A program made the translations under genes and the position numbers. A model generated the notes under the pieces. The model was given only the letters and a program-made list of their open reading frames with translations. It was not told the origin of the DNA and made no database searches. This document shows positions 17,413-27,072 of a stretch of 64,000 nucleotides of DNA, piece by piece. The DNA is taken from assembly GCF_020164745.1 (NCBI RefSeq), contig NZ_JAIUGV010000003.1, positions 186,001-250,000 of the forward strand, written 5' to 3'. How positions within the stretch are numbered: the first letter of the stretch is position 1; every line of letters begins with the position of its first letter. This DNA comes from Mesorhizobium sp. ES1-4. Lineage in GTDB: Bacteria > Pseudomonadota > Alphaproteobacteria > Rhizobiales > Rhizobiaceae.

Positions 17413-17497
17413 ACGCGAGGCAACGGCGCGACGCTGCACTGGAGGCCAGGGCACGATGCCGAAGGGGAAATGCGGTTCTCGGGATCATGCTCAAACT

Positions 17498-18451
17498 CTA
17501 TTCGGACGCCGATTCGCTCAGCTTGTGCCGATTTTCCCAAGTGCCTGACGTCTGCGGCTTGACGAACAGCCGCGTGATCTCAGGCATTTCCTTCTTCAGC
17601 CGCGCCTCGATGCGCTCGACACAGGCCTCGATCTCCGGCGCCGCCAGATGGTCCTCGAATTCGATGCTCAGGCCGGCAACGATCTCTTCCGGCCCCATAT
17701 GGACCGTCAGCACACCGTTCGCCCGCTGCACCGCCGGATCCTGCTGCGCGATCGCCAGCACCTTTCCCTGGACTTCGGGAGAGGCCGGCTCGCCGATGAG
17801 CAGGCCCTTGCTTTCACGCGCCAGGAAGATCGCCGTCGCGCCGAGGATGAGCGCGATGCCGATCGAGGCGGCGCCGTCGAGTTCGGGCACCTGGAGAATC
17901 TCCGCCGCCAAGATGCCGGCAAAGGCGATGGCCAGGCCGAGAAGGGCCGCACTGTCTTCGAACAGCACCGTATAGACGCTTGGGTCCTTGCTCGATTGCA
18001 CGGCTTGCAGCCAGCCTTGCCTGCCTTTCTGCTTGCGGAGTTCCTTCAGCGCCACCAGCCAGGAACTGCCTTCGAACAGGAAAGACAGGCCGAGAACGAT
18101 ATAGTTCATCTTGACATTGGCGACCGGCTCCGGCGCCATGATGTGGACGATGCCCTCGTAGAACGACACGCCGGCGCCGAGCGCGAAGACCAGCAGGGCG
18201 ACGATGAAGCTCCAGAAATAGAGTTCCCGGCCATGCCCGAGCGGATGCGTATGGTCCGCCGGACGCGCGGCGCGGTGCATGCCGTAAAGCAGCAGACCGC
18301 CATTGCCGGTATCGACCAGCGAGTGCACGCCTTCCGACAGCATGGCCGAACTGCCCGTGAAAAAGGCGGCGGCGAATTTGGTCACGGCGATGGCAAGATT
18401 GCCTGCGAGCGCCGCATAGATGACCGTCCTGGAGCCGCCGTGTCCTGCCAT
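17498..18451 (-). CDS. Cation diffusion facilitator transporter (ZNT9-like)
   Basis: A 317 aa divalent-cation/proton antiporter of the CDF family, probably exporting zinc or a similar ion. The TM2 metal site HxxxD is intact in EGVHSLVDTGN. The equivalent TM5 segment reads FEDSAALLG, as in the ZNT9-like branch rather than the canonical HxxxD. About six membrane helices are followed by a cytoplasmic metal-binding ferredoxin-like domain (about residues 215-300). Single-gene unit; no metal regulator is adjacent. Confidence 0.87.
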   Translation of the reverse strand: MAGHGGSRTVIYAALAGNLAIAVTKFAAAFFTGSSAMLSEGVHSLVDTGNGGLLLYGMHRAARPADHTHPLGHGRELYFWSFIVALLVFALGAGVSFYEGIVHIMAPEPVANVKMNYIVLGLSFLFEGSSWLVALKELRKQKGRQGWLQAVQSSKDPSVYTVLFEDSAALLGLAIAFAGILAAEILQVPELDGAASIGIALILGATAIFLARESKGLLIGEPASPEVQGKVLAIAQQDPAVQRANGVLTVHMGPEEIVAGLSIEFEDHLAAPEIEACVERIEARLKKEMPEITRLFVKPQTSGTWENRHKLSESASE

Positions 18452-18548
18452 GCGGGTTTACCCTCATTTGGTGCACTATAGCGGCACTGCCGAAGAGCTG
18501 CACAGTCATCACAACGCGCCAATGGTCCGGTCGTTCAACGTACGCCAG

Positions 18549-19358
18549 CTATTCCCGGACTTCGTCGGTCCATACCTTGAAGCCCGCGAGCGTACCTGGT
18601 CCGAAAATATGGGTGAGTGGCACGTCGGCCGCGTCACGGCCGGAGGCGATCAGGATGCGGCCGATACGAGGCGCGTTGTTGCGCGGATCGAAAGCGTGCC
18701 AGCGGCCGCCGAGATAAACCTCCATCCAGGCGCAGAAATCCATGCTCGCCCAAGGCTTCGGCATGCCGATGTCGCTGATGTAGCCTGTGCAGTAGCGCGT
18801 CGGGATATTGAGGGCCCGGCAGAATGTGACAGCGAGATGCGCGAAATCGCGGCACACGCCGCTCCGTTCGCGCCTGGCTTCCGCCGCGGTGCGCGTCACC
18901 CGGGCGTTGCCGTAGTCGAAGACGATGTGATTGTGGACGAAATCGCACACCGCCTGCACACGCGGGACGCCGGGCGGTGTATGGCCGAACAGCCGCCATG
19001 CCTCGCTTGCCAGAAGGTCGCTTTCGCAAAACCGGCTGGGCAGCAGGAACAGAAGCGTTTCCGCCGGCAGGTCGCGCACCTCGTGCTGCCATGCCATCGG
19101 CTCGCCCATCTCGAATGTGCCGGGGTCGCGGATCACCGCATCCGTACCGAAAGTGAAACGCCCGGGCGGGGCGAGGAGCCGGTTGCACCAGTTGCCGAAA
19201 CTGTCGCGATAACTTTCAATCGGCACTGACGGATTGGAGATCAGGAAATCCGGGCGCTCAAGGTCAGCGGCGCGGGAATAGTGGACATTGAGCATCGCGA
19301 TGAGCGGCGTCTGCTGCGGAAAGTCGAAGCTCATCTCGCAGCCGATGTGGATCCGCAT
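18549..19358 (-). CDS. Transglutaminase-like cysteine-peptidase-fold protein
   Basis: A 269 aa protein with an N-terminal beta domain and a transglutaminase core. The nucleophile region is clear in ERSGVCRDFAHLA (Cys about residue 168). The Asp region is GRWHAFDPRN. The position usually held by the catalytic His (consensus HAWVE) reads DFCAWMEVY, with Cys in place of His. I recall related rhizobial proteins that also lack the His there, so this may define a subfamily rather than a dead enzyme. The function is unknown. Some relatives sit with circularly permuted ATP-grasp and alpha-E proteins, but those are absent here. Confidence 0.8.
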   Translation of the reverse strand: MRIHIGCEMSFDFPQQTPLIAMLNVHYSRAADLERPDFLISNPSVPIESYRDSFGNWCNRLLAPPGRFTFGTDAVIRDPGTFEMGEPMAWQHEVRDLPAETLLFLLPSRFCESDLLASEAWRLFGHTPPGVPRVQAVCDFVHNHIVFDYGNARVTRTAAEARRERSGVCRDFAHLAVTFCRALNIPTRYCTGYISDIGMPKPWASMDFCAWMEVYLGGRWHAFDPRNNAPRIGRILIASGRDAADVPLTHIFGPGTLAGFKVWTDEVRE

Positions 19359-19569
19359 TGTCGTCCTGACCGGCCTGCCTGGCGATCACCCGGCGGTGCC
19401 CGGGTCGATGCTGCAGTGCGAAGACAACCATGGCATGGACCGCCGGGGTTTACGAGCAAATTAGAAACCGGTTGAAAGCGGCCTGCCGGCACCGGCAGCA
19501 GTCACTAGCCTCTTGCAGTCTGGCCTTTGTCTTGTTTCACTCCGCCTCCCGCAACTGGAGGAACGAATC

Positions 19570-19695
19570 ATGGCTAAAGGTGCGATGAAGGCAGGCAAGG
19601 AAGCCCGCAAGCCGAAGAAGGATGCCAAGAAGCCCGCTGCTGCTCCAGCCCTAAAGGCGGCGCCGGTCAAGGCGATGAGGCTCAAGGAAAAGTAA
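19570..19695 (+). CDS. Small Lys/Ala-rich basic protein
   Basis: A 41 aa protein with a strong GGAGG ribosome site 8-12 bases before its ATG. About a third of the residues are lysine, the rest mostly Ala and Pro, with no hydrophobic segment. The composition recalls the tails of histone-H1-like or nucleoid-binding proteins. Short proteins of this kind recur in Rhizobiales without a known function. It is a monocistronic unit ended by the hairpin at 19725-19750. The longer frame from 19513 lacks a ribosome site. Confidence 0.6.
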   Translation: MAKGAMKAGKEARKPKKDAKKPAAAPALKAAPVKAMRLKEK

Positions 19696-19724
19696 GTCTC
19701 GCCAACCCGGCGGCGGGATTTCAC

Positions 19725-19750
19725 CCGGCGGCATTCGACGATGCCGCCGG
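19725..19750 (+). terminator. Hairpin after the small basic protein gene
   Basis: CCGGCGGCAT (19725-19734) pairs perfectly with ATGCCGCCGG (19741-19750) around a 6-base loop. It lies 30 bases after the stop at 19695 and is followed by only a weak T run. It probably separates this unit from the riboswitch-controlled sugE transcript. Confidence 0.6.
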
Positions 19751-19790
19751 CAGGTTTGATCGGGCCTTCGGGCAGCCCTATAGCGACGAT

Positions 19791-19838
19791 GCGGGGACGA
19801 CCCCGCACTTTCCGAAACTTCGGTCGGGACGACCCGCC
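19791..19838 (+). ncRNA. Guanidine-II (mini-ykkC) riboswitch
   Basis: Two small hairpins both end in an ACGA loop. Hairpin 1 is GCGGGG-ACGA-CCCCGC (19791-19806). Hairpin 2 is CGGG-ACGA-CCCG (19825-19836), with an extra outer G-C pair across a mismatch. A linker of about 18 bases separates them. Tandem stems with ACGR tetraloops are the defining pattern of mini-ykkC RNAs, which bind guanidinium, one per loop. The element lies 55 bases upstream of a SugE/Gdx-type exporter start, which is its classic partner. It probably frees the ribosome site of that gene when guanidinium is present. Confidence 0.85.
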
Positions 19839-19893
19839 ATTGTCGACTGAGCATCCGAGGCCGGCAGCCCGGATGTTTGGATGGAGCGTTACG

Positions 19894-20208
19894 ATGTCCT
19901 GGACTTTTCTGTTTTTCGCCGGCCTGTTCGAAATCGGCTGGGCAATCGGCCTCAAATACACCGACGGGTTCACCAGGCTGGCTCCGACCGTGCTGACGGT
20001 TGCTTCGATGCTCGTCAGCCTCACCTTGCTCGGCCTGGCGCTGAAGGCGCTGCCTGTCGGCACCGCCTATGCGGTGTGGACCGGTATCGGCACCGTCGGC
20101 ACGGCGCTGCTCGGCATCTGGCTGCTGGGCGAGCCCGCCACGGCGATCAGGCTCGGATGCATCGCGTTGATCGTCTGCGGCATCATGGGTCTGAAATTCG
20201 CGGCCTGA
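19894..20208 (+). CDS. sugE: SMR family guanidinium exporter (SugE/Gdx)
   Basis: A four-helix small multidrug resistance protein of 104 aa. The essential membrane Glu13 sits in AGLFEIGWA, with Trp16 as in the Gdx branch and the later [14 protein letters not shown] motif intact. Gdx proteins export guanidinium in exchange for protons. The upstream ACGA-loop riboswitch (19791-19838) supports this role over general quaternary-ammonium resistance. The ATG at 19894 fits the family N-terminus MSWxxLF; the long upstream frame runs through the riboswitch and is not coding. A GGATGGAG ribosome site lies just before it. Confidence 0.93.
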   Translation: MSWTFLFFAGLFEIGWAIGLKYTDGFTRLAPTVLTVASMLVSLTLLGLALKALPVGTAYAVWTGIGTVGTALLGIWLLGEPATAIRLGCIALIVCGIMGLKFAA

Positions 20209-20351
20209 ACGGCCTTGTCAGCCGGCTGACGCTATCGGCCAATCCGGCCTCCCTGAATGATGGGATTTTCCGGTGGGCGACATCGGCAAACGTGAAAAGG
20301 GCCGCGCCGGAGCGCGTCCCTCATTCGTCATACATCGAAGCTAGTGCGCTC

Positions 20352-20786
20352 TCAGCGACCCGTGAAGCCGGGTGGGGCCCGGCCGGTACGCGCCTTGCGC
20401 GCCGCATAGCGTGCGTCACGCTTGGCCTTGCGCTCGGCTTCGTCGGCCAGCAAGCGGGAGATGCGGTCGTTCTCTTCAGCTTCCCGCAGCTTCGCCTCCG
20501 CCGCGGCGGCCTCTTCGGCGGCGATGCGCGCCGCTTCGGCCGCGGCCTCGCGCTCGGCCTTCTCGGCCGCCTCGCGTGCCAGCTTTTCCTGCTTCAGCTT
20601 GGCCTTTTCGGCCTCGCGGATCTCACGAGCCGCAAGGATCGCCTTGCGTTCGGCCTGTCGCGCCAGCACTGCGGGATCGTCTGCTGCCGGCTTTGACTTG
20701 AAGCGCTCCAGAAGCGCCTTCTTTGCCTCGGTCGCGGCATTGCGCCGCTCAAAAATGTCTTTTTCCCTGTAGATAGCCAAGTCCAC
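20352..20786 (-). CDS. DUF6481-type Ala/Glu-rich coiled-coil protein
   Basis: A 144 aa highly charged protein that is almost entirely helical. After an N-terminal YREKDIFERRNAATEAKKAL segment come uninterrupted Ala/Glu/Lys/Arg heptads up to about residue 125, and then a basic tail RDARYAARKARTG. The opening (REKD-F-RR--A--AK-ALLE) and the basic end match my memory of DUF6481 proteins common in alphaproteobacteria. Function unknown. Low complexity makes coding harder to judge, but the conserved ends and clean frame support a real gene. Confidence 0.65.
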   Translation of the reverse strand: MDLAIYREKDIFERRNAATEAKKALLERFKSKPAADDPAVLARQAERKAILAAREIREAEKAKLKQEKLAREAAEKAEREAAAEAARIAAEEAAAAEAKLREAEENDRISRLLADEAERKAKRDARYAARKARTGRAPPGFTGR

Positions 20787-21001
20787 TTCCTTGAAGTCTA
20801 GTCGCGACGCTTACATACGCGCGAAAACCGGGAGTTCAAGCGCCAAAACGGTATGCCAGCCATGAAATTCCGGCATGTTGCACCCGGGAGACTCAATTTC
20901 CTGCCGAAATCGACATGCACTGTTCACCAGCCGCCCTCTGGCGGCGTGACGGACGTGTCGCTACCTCTAGCGCGACAATCAACACACCAGGATGACATCC
21001 A

Positions 21002-22063
21002 ATGGAACTCGGCCTCTACACTTTTGCCGATGTGAGCCCGCAGCCGGGCCCCGGCGCCATCGGCCCGCACGAGCGGCTGCGCAACCTGATCGAGGAGGTC
21101 GAACTGGCCGACCAGGTCGGCCTCGACGTCTTTGGCCTCGGCGAGCATCACCGGCCCGACTACGCGGCCTCGGCACCGGTCGTGGCTTTGGCCGCGGCGG
21201 CGGAACGGTCGAAGCGCATCAGGCTGACCAGCGCGGTCACCGTCCTCTCCTCGGACGATCCGGTGCGCGTCTTCCAGCAGTTTTCCACCCTCGATCTCCT
21301 GTCGAGCGGCCGGGCCGAGATCATGGCCGGGCGTGGATCGTTCATCGAATCCTTCCCGCTGTTCGGCTACAACCTGGAGGACTATGACGAGCTTTTCGCC
21401 GAAAAGCTCGACCTGCTGCTTGCCATCCGAGATCAGGTGAAGGTTACCTGGTCAGGCAATCTGCGTGCGCCTATCAACGATCGCGGCGTCTATCCCAGGC
21501 CCTTCCAGGACAGGCTGCCGGTCTGGATCGCCATTGGCGGGACGCCGCAATCCGCCGCCCGCGCTGGCGCGCTCGGCCTGCCGCTGGCGCTTGCCATAAT
21601 CGGCGGCGAACCGGCACGCTTCGCGCCGCTGTTCGACCTCTACCGTGAAGCGGCCAAGCGGGCCGGCAGCGATCCGGCAGGGTTGGCCACCAGCATCAAC
21701 GTGCACGGCTTCATCGCCGACACGACCGAGCAGGCAGCGGACGATTTCTACGGCCCGCAGGCGGAAGTGATGAACCGCATCGGCCGCGAGCGCGGCTGGG
21801 GTCCGACATCGCGCGCGCATTTCGACCAATCGCGTGGACCCAACGGCGCCCTGTTCGTCGGCAATCCGGAGCAGGTGGCGGAGAAGATCGTCGCCCAGCA
21901 CAGGATCTTCGGCAACGACCGTTTCCTGCTGCAAATGGCGATCGGCACCATGCCGCACGCCAAGATCATGAAGGCGATCGAGCTTTACGGCACGAGGGTG
22001 GCGCCGCTCGTGCGCAAGGAAACGGCCAAATCCGCGCCGGCCGTCGCGGCGCCTGTCGCGTGA
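21002..22063 (+). CDS. LLM-class flavin-dependent oxidoreductase
   Basis: Luciferase-like TIM-barrel monooxygenase of 353 aa that uses reduced FMN/F420-like flavin supplied by a partner reductase. Family hallmarks are visible: [16 protein letters not shown] near residue 50, [23 protein letters not shown] near 80, and [20 protein letters not shown] near 110. The substrate is unknown, and no flavin reductase is adjacent. A second, only distantly similar LLM gene lies at 24338. The small hairpin at 20930-20945 and the 215-base upstream gap hold nothing else I can identify. Confidence 0.88.
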   Translation: MELGLYTFADVSPQPGPGAIGPHERLRNLIEEVELADQVGLDVFGLGEHHRPDYAASAPVVALAAAAERSKRIRLTSAVTVLSSDDPVRVFQQFSTLDLLSSGRAEIMAGRGSFIESFPLFGYNLEDYDELFAEKLDLLLAIRDQVKVTWSGNLRAPINDRGVYPRPFQDRLPVWIAIGGTPQSAARAGALGLPLALAIIGGEPARFAPLFDLYREAAKRAGSDPAGLATSINVHGFIADTTEQAADDFYGPQAEVMNRIGRERGWGPTSRAHFDQSRGPNGALFVGNPEQVAEKIVAQHRIFGNDRFLLQMAIGTMPHAKIMKAIELYGTRVAPLVRKETAKSAPAVAAPVA

Positions 22064-22267
22064 TCCAGAGCAGCGCCGGCTGCTCTCGTACCAAGCCCGC
22101 TCATTCCCGGACTCAATCACACGGTCACGGGCCGAGCGACGGGTTGCGCGATCGGCGGCAGGCCTTCGAGGGCCTGTGCCATGTGCCGGCTAACGGAACC
22201 TTGACGCCGCGCCGGCGTTTCGGTCCGCGGATTGCATCAGTTGTGGTGTGCCGCCGAGGGGACCACG

Positions 22268-23437
22268 ATGAAAGCCGAACCCGCCACTTTGGGCGCAGGC
22301 GTTTCCGAGGCTGAAGAGTCGCGTGCGGCGGCGCGCGCCGATACACGCCTGATACGCTCGCTGCTCGTCGGCATCTTCCTGTTCATGTCCATCTATGCGC
22401 TCTATTTCGCACGCGCCTTCTTCATGCCGGTCATCCTCGCCTTCCTGCTGGCATTGACACTGACACCGATCGTGCGGCTGCTGCGCAAGCGCGGCATTCC
22501 CGAAGCGGTTTCGGCGACGCTTCTGGTGCTGGTGTCCATCTTCGTCTTCACGAGCGCCGGCTATGTGCTCAGTGGCCCCGTCATCGACCTCATCAACAAC
22601 ACGTCATCCATCGGCCAGCAATTGACCGAACGGCTGGCGCAGTTTCAACGGCCGGTCGAGAGGATCATGAAGATTGCACACCAGATCGAAGGGCTCACGG
22701 AGACTTCGCAGGAACCGGGCGTGCAAAAAGTCGCGGTAGCGCAGTCAGGCTTCCTCTCGTCGGCGGCAGGCAATATCCTGTCGGCCGGAACAAGCCTGAC
22801 CATCATCTTCGTGCTGTCGCTGTTCCTGCTCGCCTCGGGCACGATGTTCTACGAGAAGATCATCCAGTCCTTCGCCAGCCTCACCGAAAAGAAGCGGGCG
22901 CTGCGGGTCGTCTACGACGTCGAGCGGGAAATCTCGCACTATCTGCTCACCGTCACCATCATCAATGCCGGCCTCGGCACGATCATCGGCCTCGGCCTGT
23001 GGGCGCTCGGCATGCCCAATCCGCTGGTCTGGGGCGCGGCCGCCGCTCTGCTCAATTTCCTGCCCTATATCGGGGCCATGATCACGCTCGTCCTGGTCAC
23101 GATCATCGCCCTGATCAGCTTCGACACGATCGCCTATGCGTTGTTGGCGCCTGCCTTCCTGGTGCTGTGTGACCTCGTCGAAGGCCAGTTCGTGACGCCG
23201 ATGGTGGTCGGGCGACGGCTCGAGATCAACGCCGTGGCAGTCTTCATCGCCATCGCATTCTGGTCGTGGCTGTGGGGCTTCGTCGGCGCGCTGATGGCAG
23301 TGCCGCTGCTGGTCGTCATCAAGGTGTTCTGCGACCATTTCGAGAGCCTCAGCCACGTCGGGAATTTTCTCGCCGCGCAACATATGGCGGTCGAGGAGCA
23401 GGACGCCGACGAAGAGGACGGTGCGGCCGCCGCATAA
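22268..23437 (+). CDS. AI-2E family transporter
   Basis: A 389 aa polytopic membrane protein with about eight helices, of the PF01594 family. Members include AI-2 exporters, Na+/H+ antiporters and many of unknown substrate. The conserved N-terminal pair of helices ([19 protein letters not shown]) and the central [13 protein letters not shown] and [16 protein letters not shown] motifs are present. The C-terminus is acidic (EEQDADEED). The ATG at 22268 has GAGGGG just upstream; the frame start at 22232 does not. Substrate unknown. Confidence 0.85.
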   Translation: MKAEPATLGAGVSEAEESRAAARADTRLIRSLLVGIFLFMSIYALYFARAFFMPVILAFLLALTLTPIVRLLRKRGIPEAVSATLLVLVSIFVFTSAGYVLSGPVIDLINNTSSIGQQLTERLAQFQRPVERIMKIAHQIEGLTETSQEPGVQKVAVAQSGFLSSAAGNILSAGTSLTIIFVLSLFLLASGTMFYEKIIQSFASLTEKKRALRVVYDVEREISHYLLTVTIINAGLGTIIGLGLWALGMPNPLVWGAAAALLNFLPYIGAMITLVLVTIIALISFDTIAYALLAPAFLVLCDLVEGQFVTPMVVGRRLEINAVAVFIAIAFWSWLWGFVGALMAVPLLVVIKVFCDHFESLSHVGNFLAAQHMAVEEQDADEEDGAAAA

Positions 23438-23507
23438 ACGGCGCACGGTTTGCGGCGGCGGGATCGAATGCCTATATCCGCCCGATCAGCGCCCGGTGCC
23501 CTTCCCG

Positions 23508-24341
23508 ATGAACGACGTTCCCTTCGACCTCGACGCCTATTTCGCCCGGATCGGCCATGCCGGTGCCAGGGATGTCTCGCTCGACACGCTGAGGACGCTC
23601 CATTTCCTGCATCCGCAGGCCATCCCCTTCGAGAACATGGATCCGTTTCTGGGCCGCAGCGTGCAGCTGGATGTTGCCTCGCTGCAGGACAAAATCGTGG
23701 TTGGTGGACGCGGCGGCTATTGCTTCGAGCACAATCTCATTTTCATGCATGCGCTGAAGGCGCTTGGCTTCGAGGTCGGCGGCCTGGCCGCGCGTGTGCT
23801 CTGGGGTCAGAGCGAGGACGCGATCACGGCGCGTGGCCACATGCTTTTGCGTGCCGAACTCGATGGCCGGACCTATATAGCCGATGTCGGCTTCGGCGGC
23901 CTGACCCTCACCGCCCCGCTGCTGCTCGAGCCGGGCCTCGAACAGAAGACCCCGCACGAAACGTTCCGCATCGTCGAAACCGGCGACAACTTCCGCCTGC
24001 AGGCCGCCGTCGGCGGCGGCTGGCGCTCGCTGTATCGCTTCGATCTGCAGCCGCAATATGAGGTCGACTATTCCGTCGCAAATTATTTCCTGTCGACCAA
24101 CCCGGCATCGCATTTCCTGACCTCGGTTCTGGCGGCCCGCGCCGCGCCCGACCGGCGCTACGCCCTGCGTGGCAATCGCCTGTCGATCCACCACATCGGC
24201 GGCCGCACCGAGCACAAGCAGATCACCACCGCCGCCGAACTCGCCGACACGCTGGAAGGCCAGCTCGGCATCGACATTCCCGACCGCACGGCCTTCGAGG
24301 CCCGGGTGCGCGAGACGAAGATCGTGGAGACCACCATATGA
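23508..24341 (+). CDS. nat: Arylamine N-acetyltransferase
   Basis: Transfers acetyl from acetyl-CoA to arylamines and arylhydrazines through a cysteine intermediate. The catalytic triad is complete: Cys72 in [11 protein letters not shown], His111 in [10 protein letters not shown], and Asp126 in YIADVGFGG. At 277 aa it has the standard length. The enzyme closely fits the type studied from Mesorhizobium loti, which is part of why I place the window in that group. Its stop overlaps the start of the LLM flavoenzyme gene by 4 bases, so the two are co-expressed. The true start is at 23508; the frame before it is not coding. Confidence 0.93.
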   Translation: MNDVPFDLDAYFARIGHAGARDVSLDTLRTLHFLHPQAIPFENMDPFLGRSVQLDVASLQDKIVVGGRGGYCFEHNLIFMHALKALGFEVGGLAARVLWGQSEDAITARGHMLLRAELDGRTYIADVGFGGLTLTAPLLLEPGLEQKTPHETFRIVETGDNFRLQAAVGGGWRSLYRFDLQPQYEVDYSVANYFLSTNPASHFLTSVLAARAAPDRRYALRGNRLSIHHIGGRTEHKQITTAAELADTLEGQLGIDIPDRTAFEARVRETKIVETTI

Positions 24342-25339
24342 CCGAACTGTCCGTTCTCGACCTGTCGCCGATCGTCGAAGGCAGCGACGCCTCGCAATCG
24401 CTCGCCAACTCGCTCGACCTCGCCCGCCATGCCGAGCGCTTGGGCTACAGGCGCTACTGGCTGGCCGAGCATCACAACATGCCAGGCATTGCCAGTGCGG
24501 CAACGGCGGTCGTCATCGCCCATGTCGCCGGCGGCACCAAGACCATACGCGTCGGCGCCGGCGGCATCATGCTGCCCAACCATGCCCCGCTGGTGATCGC
24601 CGAACAATTCGGCACGCTGGCCGCCCTGTTTCCCGGCCGCATCGACCTTGGCCTCGGCCGGGCGCCGGGCACCGACATGAATACGGCGCGGGCGCTGCGC
24701 CGCAATCTAGAGGCCGGCGTCGATAATTTCCCGCAGGATGTCGTCGAGCTGATGGGCTATTTCCTGCCCGCCGAGGAGGGGCAGCGTCTGCGCGCCGTGC
24801 CCGGCGAAGGCCAGAATGTGCCGATCTGGATTCTCGGGTCCAGCCTCTATGGCGCGCAGCTCGCCGCCATGCTCGGCCTGCCCTACGCTTTCGCCTCGCA
24901 TTTCGCGCCGGCGGAGCTCGATCCCGCACTGGACATCTACCGCTCGCGGTTCCAGCCGTCCGAGCAACTCGACAAGCCGCATGTCATGCTCGGCCTCAAT
25001 GTCTTTGCCGCGCCCACCGACGCCGAGGCACGGCTGCTGTTCACCTCGCTGCAGCAGGCCTTCGTCAATCTGCGCACCGGCAGGCCTGGACGACTGCCGC
25101 CGCCGGTCGAGAACTATGACCGGGATCTCGACCCGATGGCGAAGACCATGCTCGGCCAGGCGCTGTCCTGCGCCGTCGTCGGCTCGCCGGAAACGGTCCG
25201 GCAAGGCATCGATGCGTTCGTGCGCCGCACCGGCGCCGACGAGCTGATGGTTACCGCGCAGATCTTCGATCACGCCGCCCGCGTGCGCTCCTTCGAGATT
25301 TTGGCCGAGGCCCACAAATCGCTGTCGCAAGCCGCCTGA
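24338..25339 (+). CDS. LLM-class flavin-dependent oxidoreductase (MsnO8-type)
   Basis: A 333 aa luciferase-like flavoenzyme, coupled to nat by a 4-base overlap. It has the motif set of the short-loop group that contains many uncharacterised homologues: [11 protein letters not shown] at the start, [15 protein letters not shown] near residue 45, [20 protein letters not shown] near 70, and [14 protein letters not shown] near 100. The co-expressed acetyltransferase hints at processing of an aromatic amine or hydrazine, but this is inference. No flavin reductase is visible nearby. Confidence 0.85.
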   Translation: MTELSVLDLSPIVEGSDASQSLANSLDLARHAERLGYRRYWLAEHHNMPGIASAATAVVIAHVAGGTKTIRVGAGGIMLPNHAPLVIAEQFGTLAALFPGRIDLGLGRAPGTDMNTARALRRNLEAGVDNFPQDVVELMGYFLPAEEGQRLRAVPGEGQNVPIWILGSSLYGAQLAAMLGLPYAFASHFAPAELDPALDIYRSRFQPSEQLDKPHVMLGLNVFAAPTDAEARLLFTSLQQAFVNLRTGRPGRLPPPVENYDRDLDPMAKTMLGQALSCAVVGSPETVRQGIDAFVRRTGADELMVTAQIFDHAARVRSFEILAEAHKSLSQAA

Positions 25340-25419
25340 ATTAATAGGCGGCCAGCCGCTTTTGCCGACATCGATGCTCTGCTAAGTGCGGGGCGTCCTC
25401 AGGCAGCAGCGAGTTTTCC

Positions 25420-26214
25420 GTGACACATGACCTCGACCCGCGCATGAATTTCGCCATCGACCTGGCGCGGCGCGCCGGCGAACTCGGCGTGAAATATTTT
25501 CGCGATCTCGACAGCCTGACAATCGAGAGCAAGGGCCATCAGGACCTGGTCTCGCAAGCCGACCGTGAGGTCGAGCTGTTCATCCGCGCGGCAATCGCCG
25601 CCGACTATCCGCGGGACGGCATCGTCGGCGAGGAGCATGCCTCGGTCGCCGGCTCGACCGGCCATGTCTGGGTCATCGACCCCATCGACGGCACCGCCAA
25701 TTTCGTGCGCGGCATTCCGGCCTGGTGCGTGGTGATCGCCTGCGCAAAGGATGGCGAGACGGTCGTCGGCGTCATCCACGAGCCGTCGACCGGCGAGACC
25801 TTCCACGGAAGCCTGGGCGGCGGCGCCTTCGTCAACGGCAGGCCGATGAAGACAAGCTCCGCGACCAGCCTGGAGGAGGGCTCGGTGGGAACCGGCTTCT
25901 CAAACCGGGCCGAGGCCGAAAACATCGCCGTGCTGATCAAGAATATCCTCGCCGAGGGGGGCGTCTTCTTCCGCAACGCGTCCGGCGCGCTGATGCTCGC
26001 CTATGTCGCCTCGGGCAGGCTGCTCGGCTACGTCGAAGAACACATGAACGCCTGGGACTGCATGGCCGGCATGCTGCTGATCGAGGAAGCCGGCGGCACG
26101 ATCCTGAAGGCGGATCCGAAGACGGTGCTGCGGAGCGGGACGCGGGTCATTGCTGGCGGCAAGGGCGTGTTTTCGAAGCTGCAAGAGCTCTGCCGAGGGG
26201 TGTTCGACGATTGA
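25420..26214 (+). CDS. Inositol monophosphatase family protein
   Basis: Mg2+-dependent phosphatase of the IMPase/CysQ/FBPase fold, 264 aa from a GTG start; an in-frame ATG at 25444 is an alternative. Metal-binding motifs are complete: GEEHAS (first Glu), WVIDPIDGTANFVRG (Asp-x-x-Asp-Gly), and the C-terminal WDCMAGMLLIEEAGG. Rhizobial paralogues act on inositol phosphate, histidinol phosphate or 3'-phosphoadenosine phosphates. The sequence here does not decide among these; the overall pattern favours an IMPase-like activity. Confidence 0.85.
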   Translation: MTHDLDPRMNFAIDLARRAGELGVKYFRDLDSLTIESKGHQDLVSQADREVELFIRAAIAADYPRDGIVGEEHASVAGSTGHVWVIDPIDGTANFVRGIPAWCVVIACAKDGETVVGVIHEPSTGETFHGSLGGGAFVNGRPMKTSSATSLEEGSVGTGFSNRAEAENIAVLIKNILAEGGVFFRNASGALMLAYVASGRLLGYVEEHMNAWDCMAGMLLIEEAGGTILKADPKTVLRSGTRVIAGGKGVFSKLQELCRGVFDD

Positions 26215-26349
26215 GCGGACGCCGCGAACCTTGCGCAGGGCATCGAGCGATTGGCCGTTAGCCTCCGTTTCGCCTGCCGTGAACCAACCTGATGGCCAAC
26301 GCGCTGGCATGGCGCTGACGCCCATCCGCCGCAGCGAGGCTTTTGGCGT

Positions 26350-27072
26350 CTACAGGATTTTGGCCAGGAAACTCTTCGTACGGTCCACCTGTGGGTCCGA
26401 GAAGAGCGCCTTGGGCGCTCCCTCCTCCACGATCAGTCCGTCATCCATGAAAATCACCCTGTGCCCGACCTCACGGGCAAAGCCCATCTCGTGGGTGACG
26501 ACCACCATCGTCATGCCTTCGACCGCGAGTGTCTTCATGACCTGAAGCACTTCGCCCACCATTTCGGGGTCGAGCGCCGATGTCGGCTCGTCGAAAAGCA
26601 TGACGTTCGGTCCCATGGCCAGCGAACGGGCGATCGCGACCCGTTGCTGCTGGCCGCCGGAAAGCTCGTCCGGATAGCTCGCTTCCTTTCCCACGAGGCC
26701 GACCTTGGCCAGCAATTCGCGCGCGACCTTGTCGGCTTCGGCCGGCGTGACCTTCTTGACCTTGCGCGGCCCGATGGTGACGTTCTCCAGTATGGTCAGG
26801 TGCTTGAAGAGATTGAACTGCTGGAACACCATGCCGACATGCTGACGCAGCATGTGAATGTTCGTCTTCGGATCGGTCAGCGTCATCCCGGCGATTTCAA
26901 TTTCGCCGCTGGTCGCGGTCTCCAAGCCGTTCAGGCAGCGTAAAAATGTGCTTTTGCCGCTCCCCGAAGGGCCGATAACGACGACCACCTCTTTTTCCGC
27001 CACATGCGTGCTTATCCCCTTCAAGATCTCATTGTGGCCGAAGGACTTGTGAAGGTCTTTAACGTTTATCAA
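26350..27072 (-). CDS. Amino-acid ABC transporter ATP-binding protein (HisP/GlnQ type)
   Basis: A 240 aa ATPase of the polar amino-acid uptake class. Walker [10 protein letters not shown], the Q-loop VFQQFNLF, the signature ELSGGQQQR, Walker [15 protein letters not shown] and the H-loop VVTHEMGFA are all intact. I start it at the TTG at 27072 because GAGGAGG lies upstream; this gives the family N-terminus and a 14-base overlap with the permease gene. It ends the minus-strand run of genes that begins at 35988. It energises import of the substrate bound by the protein at 27871. Confidence 0.92.
   Translation of the reverse strand: MINVKDLHKSFGHNEILKGISTHVAEKEVVVVIGPSGSGKSTFLRCLNGLETATSGEIEIAGMTLTDPKTNIHMLRQHVGMVFQQFNLFKHLTILENVTIGPRKVKKVTPAEADKVARELLAKVGLVGKEASYPDELSGGQQQRVAIARSLAMGPNVMLFDEPTSALDPEMVGEVLQVMKTLAVEGMTMVVVTHEMGFAREVGHRVIFMDDGLIVEEGAPKALFSDPQVDRTKSFLAKIL

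Noticed and set aside
20930..20976. Possible riboswitch before the LLM gene at 21002
   Set aside because: There are two short hairpins only; I could not match them to SAM, FMN or other known riboswitch cores.
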